Program-made: the position numbers and the translations under genes
Assembly: GCF_000633355.1 (NCBI RefSeq)
Contig: NZ_AYMQ01000057.1
Location: forward strand, 1 to 64,000
Origin: Serratia sp. H1w
Lineage (GTDB): Bacteria; Pseudomonadota; Gammaproteobacteria; Enterobacterales; Enterobacteriaceae
Direction: 5' to 3'
DNA: 64,000 nt
Shown here: one piece after another, positions 27,896 through 38,875 of the stretch
Layout: the number at the start of each line of letters is the position of its first letter
How positions within the stretch are numbered: position 1 is the stretch's first letter
Notes under the pieces: generated by a model
Database searches by the model: none
What the model saw: the letters and a program-made list of their open reading frames with translations, nothing else
What the model was told of the DNA's origin: nothing

Positions 27896-28077
27896 GTAGC
27901 GCTGTGTAGGCAGTGCTCCAGCGATATGGGCTATAGTTGGTTAAGCGTTTAGAACCGTAATGCTTTGAGTTAGAAATTGAATTTCATTGGACATCACTTT
28001 CGGTTGTGTCATTTGCACCGTGCTGTCAACGTCAGGGAGTTGGCGTGATAGCCAGAGAACAGGGGTTTATTTTGGAT

Positions 28078-30969
28078 ATGCGCAGACTGTTGACCCGCGT
28101 TACCGGGTTGATGTTATTGATGATGTTTTGGGCGCCGTTAAGCTGGGCCGCACAAGGATGGCAGCCACTGGCGGAAAAGATCAACAAAAGCGATCACGAT
28201 CCACGCGAGTACCAGGCGATCAAACTGGATAACGGCATGGTCGTGTTGCTGGTGTCCGACGCGTTGGCACCCAAATCATTGGCTGCCCTGGCGCTGCCGG
28301 TAGGCTCGTTGGAAGATCCCGACAGCCAACTTGGCCTGGCTCATTACCTGGAACACATGGTGCTGATGGGCTCCAAGCGCTATCCGGAACCCGAGAACCT
28401 CTCCGAGTTTTTGAAAAAGCACGGTGGTAGCCACAATGCCAGCACCGCGTCTTACCGCACTGCGTACTATCTGGAAGTGGAAAACGACGCCTTGGAACCC
28501 GCGGTCGATCGTATGGCCGACGCCATTGCCGAACCCATTTTGGATCCGGGCAATGCGGACCGTGAACGTAACGCGGTAAATGCTGAACTGACAATGGCAC
28601 GCTCCCGTGACGGTATGCGCATGGCGCAGGTCGGGGCAGAAACGCTCAATCCGGCTCACCCGAGCGCACGCTTTTCTGGCGGCAACCTCGAAACTTTGCA
28701 GGATAAGCCAGGCAGCAAGTTGCATGAAGAACTCACCCGTTTTTATCAGCGCTACTATTCAGCCAACCTGATGAAGGGGGTGTTGTACAGCAACCAATCT
28801 TTGCCTGAGCTGAGCGCGCTGGCGGTCAAAACCTTCGGCCGCATCCCGAACCACGATGCGAAAGTGCCACCGATCACCGTTCCAGCGGTTACCGCGGAAC
28901 AGCAGGGCATCATCATTCATTATGTCCCGGCACAGCCGCGCAAGCAGCTGAAGGTCGAATTCCGTATCGATAACAACAGCGCCGAGTTCCGTAGCAAAAC
29001 CGACACCTATATCAGCTACCTGATTGGTAACCGTAGCACCAATACACTGTCAGACTGGTTACAGAAGCAAGGGCTGGCGGATGCCATCAATGCCGGTGCC
29101 GATCCGATGATTGACCGCAACGGCGGCGTGTTCTCGATCAGCGTTTCTCTGACCGACAAAGGGCTGGCGGAGCGCGATAAGGTGGTGGCAGCCATCTTCA
29201 GTTATCTGCAAATGCTGCGTGGCGAAGGGATCAAGCAAAGCTATTTTGACGAAATCGCCCATGTGCTGAACCTGGATTTCCGCTACCCGTCGATTACCCG
29301 CGACATGAACTACATCGAGTGGCTGGTGGATACCATGCTGCGCGTACCAGTAGAGCATACGCTGGATGCGCCGTATCTGGCAGATCGTTACGACCCTAAA
29401 GCCATAGCAGAACGTCTGGGTCAGATGACCCCGGAAAATGCGCGCATCTGGTTTGTCAGCCCGAATGAGCCACACAACAAAACGGCTTACTTTGTCGAGG
29501 CACCTTATCAGGTAGAGAAAATCAGCGCACAACGCTTTGAGAAATGGCAGCAGTTGGGTAAAGGGATCGCGCTGTCCTTGCCGGGGCTGAACCCTTATAT
29601 CCCGGATGAATTTACCCTCAACAAGCCCTCACATGAGTTCAGCAAACCGGAAATGGTGGTAAACCAGCCAGGGCTGCGGGTGCTGTATATGCCGAGCCGC
29701 TATTTTGCCGATGAACCCAAGGCCGATGTGACGGTAGCGCTGCGTAACGCCAAAACCATGGACTCCGCACGTAATCAGGTGTTGTTCTCGCTGATGGATT
29801 ATCTGGCGGGGATCTCGCTCGATGAGTTGAGCTATCAGGCTTCTGTTGGTGGGATCAGCTTCTCGACTTCCCCGAATAACGGCCTGATGTTTAGCGCCAA
29901 TGGTTTTACCCAGCGTCTGCCACAACTGCTGACTTCGCTGATTGAAGGCTATTCCAACTTTACCCCAACGCAAGAGCAGTTCGAGCAGGCTAAATCCTGG
30001 TATCTGGAGCAGTTGGATTCCGCCGAGAAGGGCAAAGCCTTTGAGCTGGCGATCCAGCCGGTACAGATGCTGTCCCGTGTGCCTTACCCCGAACGTAGCG
30101 AGCGCCGCGAGGTACTGAAAACCCTGACGTTGCAAGACGTGCTGGCCTACCGTAACAGCCTGATGGCCGAGGCCACGCCGGAGTTATTGGTCGTGGGCAA
30201 TATGAGTAAACAGCAGGTGGATACGCTGGCTTCCTCATTGAAACACAACCTGGGCTGTATCGGTGTGGAATGGTGGCACGGTGAAAACGTGGTGATCGAC
30301 AAAAACCAGTTTGCCAACCTGCAACGTCCTGGCAGCAGCACCGACTCGGCGCTGGCGGCGGTATATGTCCCAACGGGGTATGATGAAGTGACCAGCATGG
30401 CGTATAGCTCATTGCTGGGGCAGATCATCCAGCCATGGTTCTACAGCCAATTGCGTACCCAGGAGCAGCTTGGCTATGCGGTGTTCTCCTTTGCGATGCC
30501 GGTTGGCCGCCAGTGGGGCATTGGTTTCCTGTTGCAAAGTAACAGCAAGCAGCCAGCCTATCTCTATCAGCGCTACCAAGACTTCTATCCGAAGACGGAA
30601 AAGCGTCTGCGCGAGCTGAGTGATGCCGATTTCGCCCAATACAAACAGGCGATGATCAATGAACTGCAACAGCGTCCGCAAACTTTGGGCGAAGAAGCCG
30701 GGCGTTTCAGTAGCGATTTCGATCGCGGTAACTTTGCCTTCGATACCCGCGAAAAGCTGATCGCTCAGGTCCAGACTTTGACGCCTGCCAAACTGGCGGA
30801 TTATTTCCATCAGGCGGTGATTAAGCCACAGGGGCTGGCACTGCTGTCGCAGGTGAGTGGCAGCAGCCAGCAGAAAGCCGATTTTGCGGCACCGGGTGAG
30901 GGTTGGGTAACCTATCCTAATGCCTCGTCACTGCAAAAAACGCTGCCTCGTAAAGTGGCGCAGCCATGA
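28078..30969 (+). CDS. ptrA: Protease III (pitrilysin)
   Basis: A 963-residue periplasmic zinc protease (E. coli PtrA 962). It has a signal peptide (MRRLLTRVTGLMLLMMFWAP, then LSWA), and the inverted zinc motif HYLEH with the distal Glu in the ERNAVNAELTMAR segment. It degrades small peptides such as insulin fragments and has an insulysin-like fold. Start choice: ATG 28078 fits the signal peptide, but AGGGG at 28061-28065 is better spaced for TTG at 28072, which adds only two residues. Its stop overlaps the recB start by 4 bp. Confidence 0.95.
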   Translation: MRRLLTRVTGLMLLMMFWAPLSWAAQGWQPLAEKINKSDHDPREYQAIKLDNGMVVLLVSDALAPKSLAALALPVGSLEDPDSQLGLAHYLEHMVLMGSKRYPEPENLSEFLKKHGGSHNASTASYRTAYYLEVENDALEPAVDRMADAIAEPILDPGNADRERNAVNAELTMARSRDGMRMAQVGAETLNPAHPSARFSGGNLETLQDKPGSKLHEELTRFYQRYYSANLMKGVLYSNQSLPELSALAVKTFGRIPNHDAKVPPITVPAVTAEQQGIIIHYVPAQPRKQLKVEFRIDNNSAEFRSKTDTYISYLIGNRSTNTLSDWLQKQGLADAINAGADPMIDRNGGVFSISVSLTDKGLAERDKVVAAIFSYLQMLRGEGIKQSYFDEIAHVLNLDFRYPSITRDMNYIEWLVDTMLRVPVEHTLDAPYLADRYDPKAIAERLGQMTPENARIWFVSPNEPHNKTAYFVEAPYQVEKISAQRFEKWQQLGKGIALSLPGLNPYIPDEFTLNKPSHEFSKPEMVVNQPGLRVLYMPSRYFADEPKADVTVALRNAKTMDSARNQVLFSLMDYLAGISLDELSYQASVGGISFSTSPNNGLMFSANGFTQRLPQLLTSLIEGYSNFTPTQEQFEQAKSWYLEQLDSAEKGKAFELAIQPVQMLSRVPYPERSERREVLKTLTLQDVLAYRNSLMAEATPELLVVGNMSKQQVDTLASSLKHNLGCIGVEWWHGENVVIDKNQFANLQRPGSSTDSALAAVYVPTGYDEVTSMAYSSLLGQIIQPWFYSQLRTQEQLGYAVFSFAMPVGRQWGIGFLLQSNSKQPAYLYQRYQDFYPKTEKRLRELSDADFAQYKQAMINELQQRPQTLGEEAGRFSSDFDRGNFAFDTREKLIAQVQTLTPAKLADYFHQAVIKPQGLALLSQVSGSSQQKADFAAPGEGWVTYPNASSLQKTLPRKVAQP

Positions 30970-33900
30970 CGAAAGGGGTTCCTCAGCGGCTTGATCCACT
31001 GACGTTGCCGCTGTTTGGTGAACGGCTGATCGAGGCCTCAGCAGGGACAGGGAAGACCTTCACCATCGGTGCGTTGTATCTGCGCTTGCTGCTTGGCTTA
31101 GGCCAGGCAGCGGCGTTTCCGCGGCCGCTCACGGTAGAAGAAATCCTGGTTGTAACCTTTACCGAAGCGGCCACGGAGGAACTCCGGGGCCGCATTCGCA
31201 GCAATATCCACGCATTACGTATTGCCTGCGTACGCGGGCATAGCTCAGACCCACTATTTACCTCGTTGATGGCGGAAATTGACGATCTGCCAGAGGCAGC
31301 CGCGCAATTGTTGGCCGCCGAGCGCCAGATGGACGAAGCCGCGATCTACACGATCCACGGTTTTTGTCAGCGAATGCTTACTCACAACGCATTCGAGTCC
31401 GGCATTTTGTTCGAACAGACGCTGGTGCAGGATGAACTGCCGTTGCGCCGTCAGGCCTGCGCCGATTTTTGGCGTCGTCACTGCTACCCATTGCCATTGG
31501 GCGTTGCACGCGCGGTTAGCCAGGAGTGGAGCGGCCCAGAGGCTCTGTTGAGCGACCTTTCCGGCTATCTGCACGGCGAGGCGCCCACTCTACGTCAGCC
31601 GCCAAAAGATGACGAAACGGTGCTGATGCGTCATGAACAGATCGTCGCACGCATTGATGCTCTCAAGGGGCAATGGCAGGCCGCAGCGGCCGATCTGGAA
31701 GCGCTCGTCAGTCAGTCTGGCGTCGACAAGCGCAGCTACAGCAGCAAACATTTGCCCAACTGGCTGAACAAGGTGGGGGAATGGGCCGGGCAGGCCACCG
31801 AGGATTACCAGTTACCCAAAGAGCTGGAGAAGTTTCGCCAATCGGTGCTGTTGGAGAAAACCAAAAAGGGTGAGGCTCCGCGTCACCCACTGTTTGTGGC
31901 TATCGATGAGCTGTTTGCCGAGCCCCTGACGCTGCGTGACCTGATCATGGCACGAGCATTGAGTGAAATACGCCTTTCCATTCAGCAGGAAAAACGTCAG
32001 CGGGCCGAACTGGGGTTTGACGACCTGCTCAGCAGGCTGGATGCAGCGCTGCAAAGCGCCGGTGGTGAACAATTGGCGCAAGCGATCCGCCAGCGTTATC
32101 CTGTGGCGATGATCGATGAGTTTCAGGATACCGACCCACAGCAATATCGCATCTTCCAGAAACTGTACGTCGGCCGGGAAGAGTGTGGCCTGTTGCTGAT
32201 CGGCGATCCCAAGCAGGCCATTTACGCCTTCCGTGGGGCAGACATTTTCACCTATATGAAAGCCCGTTCAGAGGTAAGTGCCCACTATACCTTGGAGACC
32301 AACTGGCGCTCATCGCCGGCGATGGTTGGCAGCGTGAACCGCCTGTTTGCCCAGGTGGAAAAGCCGTTTCTGTTTGGCCAAATCCCGTTTATTGAGGTGG
32401 CCGCCGCGCCGAAGAATCAACAACTGGTCTTTGAGTGGCACAACAAAGCGCAACCGGCCATGCAATTCTGGTTACAGCCAGGGGATGGGGCGGGAGTAAG
32501 TGATTACCAACAATTAATGGCTCGCCGTTGTGCGGCGCAAATCCGTGACTGGTTGAGTGCCGGACAAGCCGGTGAGGCTTGGCTGCTCAAGGGGGAGCAA
32601 CGCCGCCCCGTTCAGGCATCGGATATCACCATTTTGGTGCGCAGCCGTGCCGAAGCGGCGTTGGTGCGTGATGCACTCAGTGCGTTAGCCATTCCCTCGG
32701 TTTACCTTTCCAACCGTGACAGCGTGTTTGATACGCCGGAAGCCAAAGATTTGCTGTGGCTATTGCAGGCGGTGCTGGCTCCCGAACAGGAGCGAACCCT
32801 GCGTAGCGCTATGGCCACCGGGTTGTTAGGGCTGGATGCCTTGACGCTGGACGAACTGAACCATAATGAGCCAGCCTGGGATGCGTTGGTCAACGAGTTT
32901 GATGAATATCGTAGCCATTGGTTGCGGCGCGGCGTATTGCCGATGCTGCGTGAGGTGATGGCCAAGCGCCATCTGGCTGAAAATCTGCTGGCCAGTCCTG
33001 GGGGCGAGCGCCGTTTGACCGATGTCATGCACCTGGGGGAACTGTTGCAGGAAGCCACGGCGCAACTGGACGGCGAGCATGCGCTGGTGCGCTGGTTGGC
33101 ACAGCAGATCGCGCAACCAAACCGCCAATCGGACAATCAGCAATTGCGACTGGAAAGCGATCGTCATCTGGTGCAGGTGATCACCATCCACAAGTCGAAA
33201 GGACTGGAATTCGATCTGGTGTGGCTGCCTTTTGTGGGGAATTTCCGCCAGCAGCAACAGGTGCTGTACCACGATCGTCAGACCTTTAAAGTCCTGCTGG
33301 ATCTCAATGCCAACGAAGAAAGCGTGGCCTGGGCGGAAGAGGAACGCCTGGCGGAAGATTTACGCCTGCTATATGTGGCCCTCACTCGTTCGGTCTATCA
33401 CTGTAGTATCGGCATCGCGCCGTTATTCCTCGGCACGCGCAAGAAGCAGGGCGATACGGATTTGCATCGCAGCGCGTTGGGCTATCTGGTGCAAGCGGGG
33501 CAAGCGGGCGATGCAGCCTATCTGCAAACCTGCCTACAGCAGTTGGCAACCCAAGGCATTGCGCTGTCGCTGGTGGATGCGCCGGGTGAACAGATCTGGC
33601 AGCCGCAGATGGCGGCAGCGGCTGAGTTGGCGGCCAATCAGTTTCCTCGCAGGATGCAGGATTTCTGGCGGGTAACCAGCTATACCGGCCTGCAACAGCA
33701 TGGTTCTAGTCGGATGCAGGAGCTGTTGCCGCGCCTGGACGTTGATGCCGTAGGTGAGCGTGATATGGCTAAACCACCGGCGTTGACTCCTCATACTTTC
33801 CCACGCGGCGCGGCCCCCGGCACTTTCCTGCACAGCCTGTTTGAGGAACTGGATTTTACCCAACCGTTAGATGAACAGTGGTTGCTGAAGCAGTTACAGC

Positions 33901-34517
33901 ATCAAGGGCTAGAGGATCACTGGTTGCCGGTATTATCTGGCTGGATGCAGGTGCTGCTGAACGCACCACTGAATAGCAGCGGCGTCGCGCTTTCTGCCTT
34001 ACCAACAGGAGCCAGGCAAGCAGAGTTGCAGTTCTACCTGCCAATCGGTGGCCTGCTGCAAGCGCGGCAGTTGGATGAACTGGTAAAACGCTACGATCCC
34101 CTGTCGGCAGGCTGCCCCGCGCTAGATTTCCAACAGGTGCAGGGTATGTTGAAAGGCTTTATCGATCTGGTGTTCTGCTGGCAGGGCAAATATTACCTGC
34201 TGGATTACAAGTCCAACTGGCTGGGCGAAGACAGCAGTGCCTACACCCAGGAAGCGATGGCGCGGGCGATGGCGGAGCACCGTTATGACCTGCAATACCA
34301 ACTCTATACCTTGGCATTGCACCGCTACTTGGGACATCGTCTGGCCGATTACGATTACCAGCGCCATTTTGGTGGGGTGATTTATCTGTTTTTACGCGGG
34401 GTGGACGCCGAGCATGCAGGTAACGGTATTTTTGCCTGCCGTCCGGAATACGCCCTGATTGCAGGAATGGATCGTCTGTTTAGCGGTGAAACGGCCGAGG
34501 TTGAGGATGGGCAATGA
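30966..34517 (+). CDS. recB: Exodeoxyribonuclease V beta subunit RecB
   Basis: A 1183-residue helicase-nuclease (E. coli 1180). Walker A is [11 protein letters not shown] at about residues 23-33; helicase motifs include [26 protein letters not shown] and [12 protein letters not shown]. The C-terminal nuclease domain has the LLDYKSNW motif with Asp1080 and Lys1082, the same positions as in E. coli, so it should be active. It is the 3'-5' motor and the sole nuclease of RecBCD, and loads RecA after Chi. ATGA overlaps with both ptrA and recD suggest coupled translation. Confidence 0.98.
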   Translation: MTKGVPQRLDPLTLPLFGERLIEASAGTGKTFTIGALYLRLLLGLGQAAAFPRPLTVEEILVVTFTEAATEELRGRIRSNIHALRIACVRGHSSDPLFTSLMAEIDDLPEAAAQLLAAERQMDEAAIYTIHGFCQRMLTHNAFESGILFEQTLVQDELPLRRQACADFWRRHCYPLPLGVARAVSQEWSGPEALLSDLSGYLHGEAPTLRQPPKDDETVLMRHEQIVARIDALKGQWQAAAADLEALVSQSGVDKRSYSSKHLPNWLNKVGEWAGQATEDYQLPKELEKFRQSVLLEKTKKGEAPRHPLFVAIDELFAEPLTLRDLIMARALSEIRLSIQQEKRQRAELGFDDLLSRLDAALQSAGGEQLAQAIRQRYPVAMIDEFQDTDPQQYRIFQKLYVGREECGLLLIGDPKQAIYAFRGADIFTYMKARSEVSAHYTLETNWRSSPAMVGSVNRLFAQVEKPFLFGQIPFIEVAAAPKNQQLVFEWHNKAQPAMQFWLQPGDGAGVSDYQQLMARRCAAQIRDWLSAGQAGEAWLLKGEQRRPVQASDITILVRSRAEAALVRDALSALAIPSVYLSNRDSVFDTPEAKDLLWLLQAVLAPEQERTLRSAMATGLLGLDALTLDELNHNEPAWDALVNEFDEYRSHWLRRGVLPMLREVMAKRHLAENLLASPGGERRLTDVMHLGELLQEATAQLDGEHALVRWLAQQIAQPNRQSDNQQLRLESDRHLVQVITIHKSKGLEFDLVWLPFVGNFRQQQQVLYHDRQTFKVLLDLNANEESVAWAEEERLAEDLRLLYVALTRSVYHCSIGIAPLFLGTRKKQGDTDLHRSALGYLVQAGQAGDAAYLQTCLQQLATQGIALSLVDAPGEQIWQPQMAAAAELAANQFPRRMQDFWRVTSYTGLQQHGSSRMQELLPRLDVDAVGERDMAKPPALTPHTFPRGAAPGTFLHSLFEELDFTQPLDEQWLLKQLQHQGLEDHWLPVLSGWMQVLLNAPLNSSGVALSALPTGARQAELQFYLPIGGLLQARQLDELVKRYDPLSAGCPALDFQQVQGMLKGFIDLVFCWQGKYYLLDYKSNWLGEDSSAYTQEAMARAMAEHRYDLQYQLYTLALHRYLGHRLADYDYQRHFGGVIYLFLRGVDAEHAGNGIFACRPEYALIAGMDRLFSGETAEVEDGQ

Positions 34518-36364
34518 TTGAGATTTTGCATCAGGCGTTGGCACTGGGCGCTTTGCGCCCGCTGGACGTGCAATTTGCCCAGGTGGTGGCCAACGAAGAT
34601 GAACCCGATATCCTGCTGGCCGCGGCCTGCCTGAGTGCGGAGGCTGGGGCGGGCCACGTTTGCCTGCTGCTCGAACAGCTGTTGCCGGAAAACCTGTTTG
34701 ATGGCCGTCAGCCGGAGTTGGCCTTGGCCGCCTGGCAGGCCTGTGGGCAACCGGATGTGGCGAGTTGGCAGCAGCGTTTGGCAACCTCGCCAGCGATTAG
34801 CGATGGCAGTATGGCAACGCCGATGGTTCTGCAACAGCAGCGGCTATATCTGCAACGTATGTGGCAGAGCGAAGGTGAAGTGGCCACGTTTATCAGTAGT
34901 GATAGCGTGCCAGAGGCACTTGAAGAAGCGCAATTACGCACCATTCTCGACCGATTATTTGGTGAGGCTACGGACGAAGCCGATTGGCAAAAGATTGCCG
35001 CAGCCGTAGCGGCCACGCGGCGCATCGCGATTATTTCCGGCGGCCCAGGCACCGGTAAAACCACCACCGTTGCCAAGCTGTTGGCAGCGCTGGTGCAGTT
35101 GGCGGACGGAGAGCGTCTGCGCATTCAACTTGCTGCGCCCACCGGTAAAGCGGCGGCCCGTCTCACCGAATCCTTGGGTAGCGCCAGCCGCCGGTTGGAG
35201 TTGACCCCGGAGCAGCGGGCCTTATTCCCGACGGAGGCGGCGACGTTACACCGCTTGCTGGGCGCTCAGCCAAACAGCCAGCGCATGCGTTATCACCGGG
35301 GAAATCAGCTGCATCTGGACGTGCTGGTGGTCGACGAAGCTTCGATGGTGGATTTGCCCATGATGGCCCGGCTGATTGCTGCCTTGCCCCCAAAGGCACG
35401 AGTTATCTTCCTTGGCGATCGCGATCAGCTTGCCTCGGTGGAGGCTGGCGCCGTGCTGGGGGACATCTGCCGGTTTGCCGAGCAGGGATATAGTGAAGCC
35501 CGTGCGGCACAACTGGCACGTTTGACCGGTTGCCCTTTGCAAGGGCAGCCAGCGCAGGCCGAAGCCGCGGTACGCGATAGCCTTTGTCTGCTGCGCAAGA
35601 GCTATCGCTTTGATACCAATTCCGGCATTGGTCAGTTGGCCTTGGCAGTGAATGCTGGCGACAGCAAGCGCGCCTTGGCGTCATTGAAAGGCAGCTATGC
35701 CGACGTGGCGGGATACCCACTGCAAGAAACCGAAGATTATCAACGGCTATTGGATAGCTGCGTTGACGGTTATCGCGGCTACCTGCGTCTGGTTGCAGAA
35801 GGAGCAGAGGCTACGGCGATCCTGGATGCCTTTGGTCGTTTTCAGTTGCTGTGTGCGTTGCGTGAAGGGCCGTTCGGTGTTGCTGGGCTGAACGAACGTA
35901 TCGAAACCGGCTTGCAGCGTGCGGGTTTGATTCGTCGCAATCCTGGCCCTGCCGGGCGTTGGTATTTAGGGCGGCCAGTGATGATTGGCCGCAACGATAG
36001 CGCGCTGGGGTTATTTAACGGTGATATTGGCATTGCCTTGCCAGGAGAGGGCGGCGATCTGCGCGTGCATTTCCAATTGCCGGATGGCAGCATCAAATCG
36101 GTACAGCCTAGCCGCTTACCGGCGCATGAAACCGCCTATGCGATGACGGTACATAAATCACAGGGTTCGGAGTTCGACCATACGGTGCTGGTGTTGCCGA
36201 ACCATTTCTTGCCGGTGCTGACTCGCGAGCTGGTCTATACCGCCATTACCCGGGCACGCCAGCAGCTCTCACTCTATGCGGTAGACAAGGTACTGGTGAG
36301 CGCGATTCGCACCCCCACCCAACGCCGCAGCGGATTGGCAGAACGTTTGCAGATTGGTAAGTAG
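34514..36364 (+). CDS. recD: Exodeoxyribonuclease V alpha subunit RecD
   Basis: A 616-residue superfamily 1B helicase (E. coli RecD 608), the fast 5'-3' motor of RecBCD. Walker [11 protein letters not shown] carries Lys182; motif II is [13 protein letters not shown]; the C-terminal motifs [12 protein letters not shown] and [10 protein letters not shown] are intact. Its start overlaps recB by 4 bp. Slightly longer than the E. coli protein, otherwise ordinary. Confidence 0.97.
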   Translation: MIEILHQALALGALRPLDVQFAQVVANEDEPDILLAAACLSAEAGAGHVCLLLEQLLPENLFDGRQPELALAAWQACGQPDVASWQQRLATSPAISDGSMATPMVLQQQRLYLQRMWQSEGEVATFISSDSVPEALEEAQLRTILDRLFGEATDEADWQKIAAAVAATRRIAIISGGPGTGKTTTVAKLLAALVQLADGERLRIQLAAPTGKAAARLTESLGSASRRLELTPEQRALFPTEAATLHRLLGAQPNSQRMRYHRGNQLHLDVLVVDEASMVDLPMMARLIAALPPKARVIFLGDRDQLASVEAGAVLGDICRFAEQGYSEARAAQLARLTGCPLQGQPAQAEAAVRDSLCLLRKSYRFDTNSGIGQLALAVNAGDSKRALASLKGSYADVAGYPLQETEDYQRLLDSCVDGYRGYLRLVAEGAEATAILDAFGRFQLLCALREGPFGVAGLNERIETGLQRAGLIRRNPGPAGRWYLGRPVMIGRNDSALGLFNGDIGIALPGEGGDLRVHFQLPDGSIKSVQPSRLPAHETAYAMTVHKSQGSEFDHTVLVLPNHFLPVLTRELVYTAITRARQQLSLYAVDKVLVSAIRTPTQRRSGLAERLQIGK

Positions 36365-36388
36365 TCACCGATGGTCGCAGGGCGGCCA

Positions 36389-37039
36389 TCAACTCTCTTG
36401 CTTATGCAGAACCCATGGCTCGGGTAAATCATTTTTTATCGCCTCGGCGTAGCTTATTACCAGCTCGCGGGCTTCCTCACTGTGCTGCATAAACTGTTTT
36501 AATGGACATATTACGGTCTGCTCAAGAGTAAAGGAACTTGTTAGTGACTCAGGAATAAATTTTAGTGTTCTTCCCGTTAACGTCCGGCTAAAAAATTTCT
36601 TATTCAGTTTGAATTCGCTGTGATAAATATCTGCTGCAATTTCCAGTGTATTTTGTTGTGGGGAATAAGCAACGTGCCAATGCAGGCTATGCCAACGATC
36701 ATCAGGTTCGTTGGAGCATAAGCTCTCAAGGTATCCAGCACCTTTGTTTTTCACCATTTTCACGCTATTGTTGAAGCGTTTTTTTCTTAGGAAATAGGTT
36801 GAAACCATGAAAATAATAATGACGAAGAAGTTTAAAAAATAAGACAGAACAAAAGCAGAAACACACCAGGGACCTGTCCCAAAGTCATAAATAAAAGAGG
36901 CGAACACCATGCTTGCTAGCAGGGATAATAGATATGCCATGATAGAATAACGTTTGTTATCACGTTTTATTTTTATAAAATTATAGATACCAAAACAGAG
37001 TATGAGGCCATAAAAAAAGATCAGTGAACGATCAAACAT
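36389..37039 (-). CDS. Hypothetical membrane protein, AT-rich orphan
   Basis: A 216-residue protein I do not recognise. It has three likely transmembrane helices in the first 90 residues (SLIFFYGLILCFGIYNFI, then SIMAYLLSLLASMVFASFIY, then VLSYFLNFFVIIIFMVSTYF), followed by a basic stretch (LRKKRFNNSVKMVKNKG) and a soluble C-terminal domain of about 120 residues. The ATG at 37039 has AGGGA 8 bp upstream. The gene is visibly richer in A/T than its neighbours and uses AT-rich codons, and no gene is expected here between recD and argA by comparison with E. coli, so transfer from outside is likely. It is convergent with recD, 24 bp apart. Confidence 0.75.
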   Translation of the reverse strand: MFDRSLIFFYGLILCFGIYNFIKIKRDNKRYSIMAYLLSLLASMVFASFIYDFGTGPWCVSAFVLSYFLNFFVIIIFMVSTYFLRKKRFNNSVKMVKNKGAGYLESLCSNEPDDRWHSLHWHVAYSPQQNTLEIAADIYHSEFKLNKKFFSRTLTGRTLKFIPESLTSSFTLEQTVICPLKQFMQHSEEARELVISYAEAIKNDLPEPWVLHKQES

Positions 37040-37150
37040 GATAGTTTTCCCTATCTATCAGCACGTAACGTAGCTTCCTAGTTTAGGCGAAATCCAGACG
37101 TAAAAAAACCGACTGGTGAGGTTGATGCTTGTTAGTTAAGGCCATCAGTC

Positions 37151-37306
37151 GCCCTCACCCCGGCCCTCTCCCGATATAGCGTCCAGGGTACCTTACGCAC
37201 AGTGATGGGGAGAGGGGGCGAGTCCGGAACCGCAGGTTGGTGCCGGTATCAAATTGTAGCACGTTAAGTCCCCTCTCCCTTTGGGAGAGGGCTAGGGTGA
37301 GGGGGG
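37151..37306. repeat. R1 repeat element, left arm interrupted
   Basis: The right arm CCCCTCTCCCTTTGGGAGAG (from 37270) with TAGGGTGAGGGGGG tail and preceding TGTAGCACGTTAAGTCCCC is intact. The left arm CCCTCACCCCGGCCCTCTCCC (37152-37172) is separated from its GGGGAGAGGG half (37207-37216) by about 34 unrelated bases, inserted at the hairpin tip where other copies have only ACA. It lies downstream of argA. Confidence 0.75.
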
Positions 37307-37321
37307 ATGACCTCTCATCGC

Positions 37322-38647
37322 TCAAAGGTCGGCCAACAGGATCTTCGAACGGCGCTGGTAGTTATATAACGCCTGCTTCTGCATTGGCAGCACGTCGACT
37401 TCTGCCGGGGTGAAGCCGCGCTCCTGGAACCAGTGAATGCTGCGGGTGGTCAACACAAACAGCTTCTGTAGCCCCATCTGGCGCGCCTGACTCTCTACCC
37501 GCTGCAACAGCATCTCCCCCCGCGACGAACTGCGGTAATCCGGATGCACCGCCACGCAGGCCATTTCACCAATCTTCTCTTCCGGGAACGGATAGAGCGC
37601 CGCGCAGGCGATGGTCAGGTTATCGCGTTCAATAATCGTGAACTTGTCGATCTCCATTTCCAACTGCTCACGCGAACGGCGCACTAAAATCCCTTGCTGC
37701 TCAAGCGGGCGAATCAACTCAAGTATGCCACCGATGTCGTTGATGGTTGCCCGGCGCACCTGCTCGGCGCTTTCCATCACGATCTGGGTACCGATCCCGT
37801 CGCGTGAGAATAGCTCCTGTACCAGCGCACCATCCTCCTGATAGCTGATCAGATGGCTACGGCGTACCCCGCTGCGGCAGGCCTTTACAGCGCCACGCAG
37901 GAAGCGCACGGTGCCGGAATGGTAATCACCGGCATCTTCCAACTGTTCGATACGTTTTTGCGCATCGTTGGGGAACAGTTCGGAAAGGATATTGCCTTCC
38001 TCATTGGTCACCCCTTGTGATGAGCAGAAACCGATCATTTTCTCGGCCTTCAGCTTGATCGCCAACTGGGTGGCGACTTCTTCCGAGGTCAGGTTAAAGC
38101 TTTCGCCGGTTACCGATACCGCCACCGGGCCAATCAGCACGATAGCCTTGCTGTCCAACTGGCGATGAATGGCTTCTTCATCAATACGGCGGATACGGCC
38201 GCTGTGGCAATAATCGACGCCGTCATCCACGCCCAGCGGTTGGGCGATAATAAAGTTGCCGCTGACCACGTTGATGTGGGCCCCTTGCAGCGGGGTGTTA
38301 TTCAGGCTCATGGAAAGCCGGGCGGTAATATCCAGTTGTAACAAGCCGGCGGCCTGCTTGACCAGCTCCAACGTATGGGCGTCGGTTACCCGGGTATGCT
38401 TGTGGTAAATCGGTTCGTAGTTATGCTGCGCCAGATTACTGTCAATCTGCGGTCGTGCGCCGTAGACCACCACCAGACGAATGCCTAGGCTATGTAACAG
38501 CCCAATATCGTTGACGATACTGGAAAAGTTTTCATGTTCAATAGCTTCGCCGCCCAGCATGACGACAAAGGTCTTGCCACGGTGAGTATTGATATAGGGA
38601 ACCGAGTGACGAAATCCTTGCACCAGCTCTGTACTACGTTCCTTCAC
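37322..38647 (-). CDS. argA: N-acetylglutamate synthase
   Basis: A 441-residue enzyme (E. coli ArgA 443), the first step of arginine synthesis: glutamate plus acetyl-CoA to N-acetylglutamate. An amino-acid-kinase-like domain that binds feedback arginine (about residues 25-280; [23 protein letters not shown]) is followed by a GNAT catalytic domain ([19 protein letters not shown]). The start is GTG at 38647 with AGAGG upstream on its strand. Two ARG boxes lie just upstream, so ArgR repression is expected. Confidence 0.96.
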   Translation of the reverse strand: MKERSTELVQGFRHSVPYINTHRGKTFVVMLGGEAIEHENFSSIVNDIGLLHSLGIRLVVVYGARPQIDSNLAQHNYEPIYHKHTRVTDAHTLELVKQAAGLLQLDITARLSMSLNNTPLQGAHINVVSGNFIIAQPLGVDDGVDYCHSGRIRRIDEEAIHRQLDSKAIVLIGPVAVSVTGESFNLTSEEVATQLAIKLKAEKMIGFCSSQGVTNEEGNILSELFPNDAQKRIEQLEDAGDYHSGTVRFLRGAVKACRSGVRRSHLISYQEDGALVQELFSRDGIGTQIVMESAEQVRRATINDIGGILELIRPLEQQGILVRRSREQLEMEIDKFTIIERDNLTIACAALYPFPEEKIGEMACVAVHPDYRSSSRGEMLLQRVESQARQMGLQKLFVLTTRSIHWFQERGFTPAEVDVLPMQKQALYNYQRRSKILLADL

Positions 38648-38659
38648 GGCAAGACCTCT

Positions 38660-38698
38660 TTTGCATATTTATACGGTATTTTTGTATTTTTATTCTTT
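38660..38698 (-). promoter_or_regulatory. Tandem ARG boxes (ArgR operator) of argA
   Basis: Two 18-bp matches to the ARG box consensus WNTGAATWWWWATTCANW lie at 38660-38677 (TTTGCATATTTATACGGT, three mismatches) and 38681-38698 (TTTGTATTTTTATTCTTT, two mismatches), 3 bp apart. This pairing and spacing is the known ArgR hexamer operator layout. Confidence 0.7.
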
Positions 38699-38875
38699 TC
38701 TTGCGCCGAAGGCAAGCGGCAATTGCAGCGAATTTTAGCGTCCGATACGCTAACTGATTAATAAATTGAAAGATCATAAAAACATTTTCTGATGACAGCG
38801 CTGAATGTATTGGGTAAAGTTTTCGCCATTGTTTTTTTTTGCTGTTTTTTTAGTCATTATTTTCACCGGAGGCGC

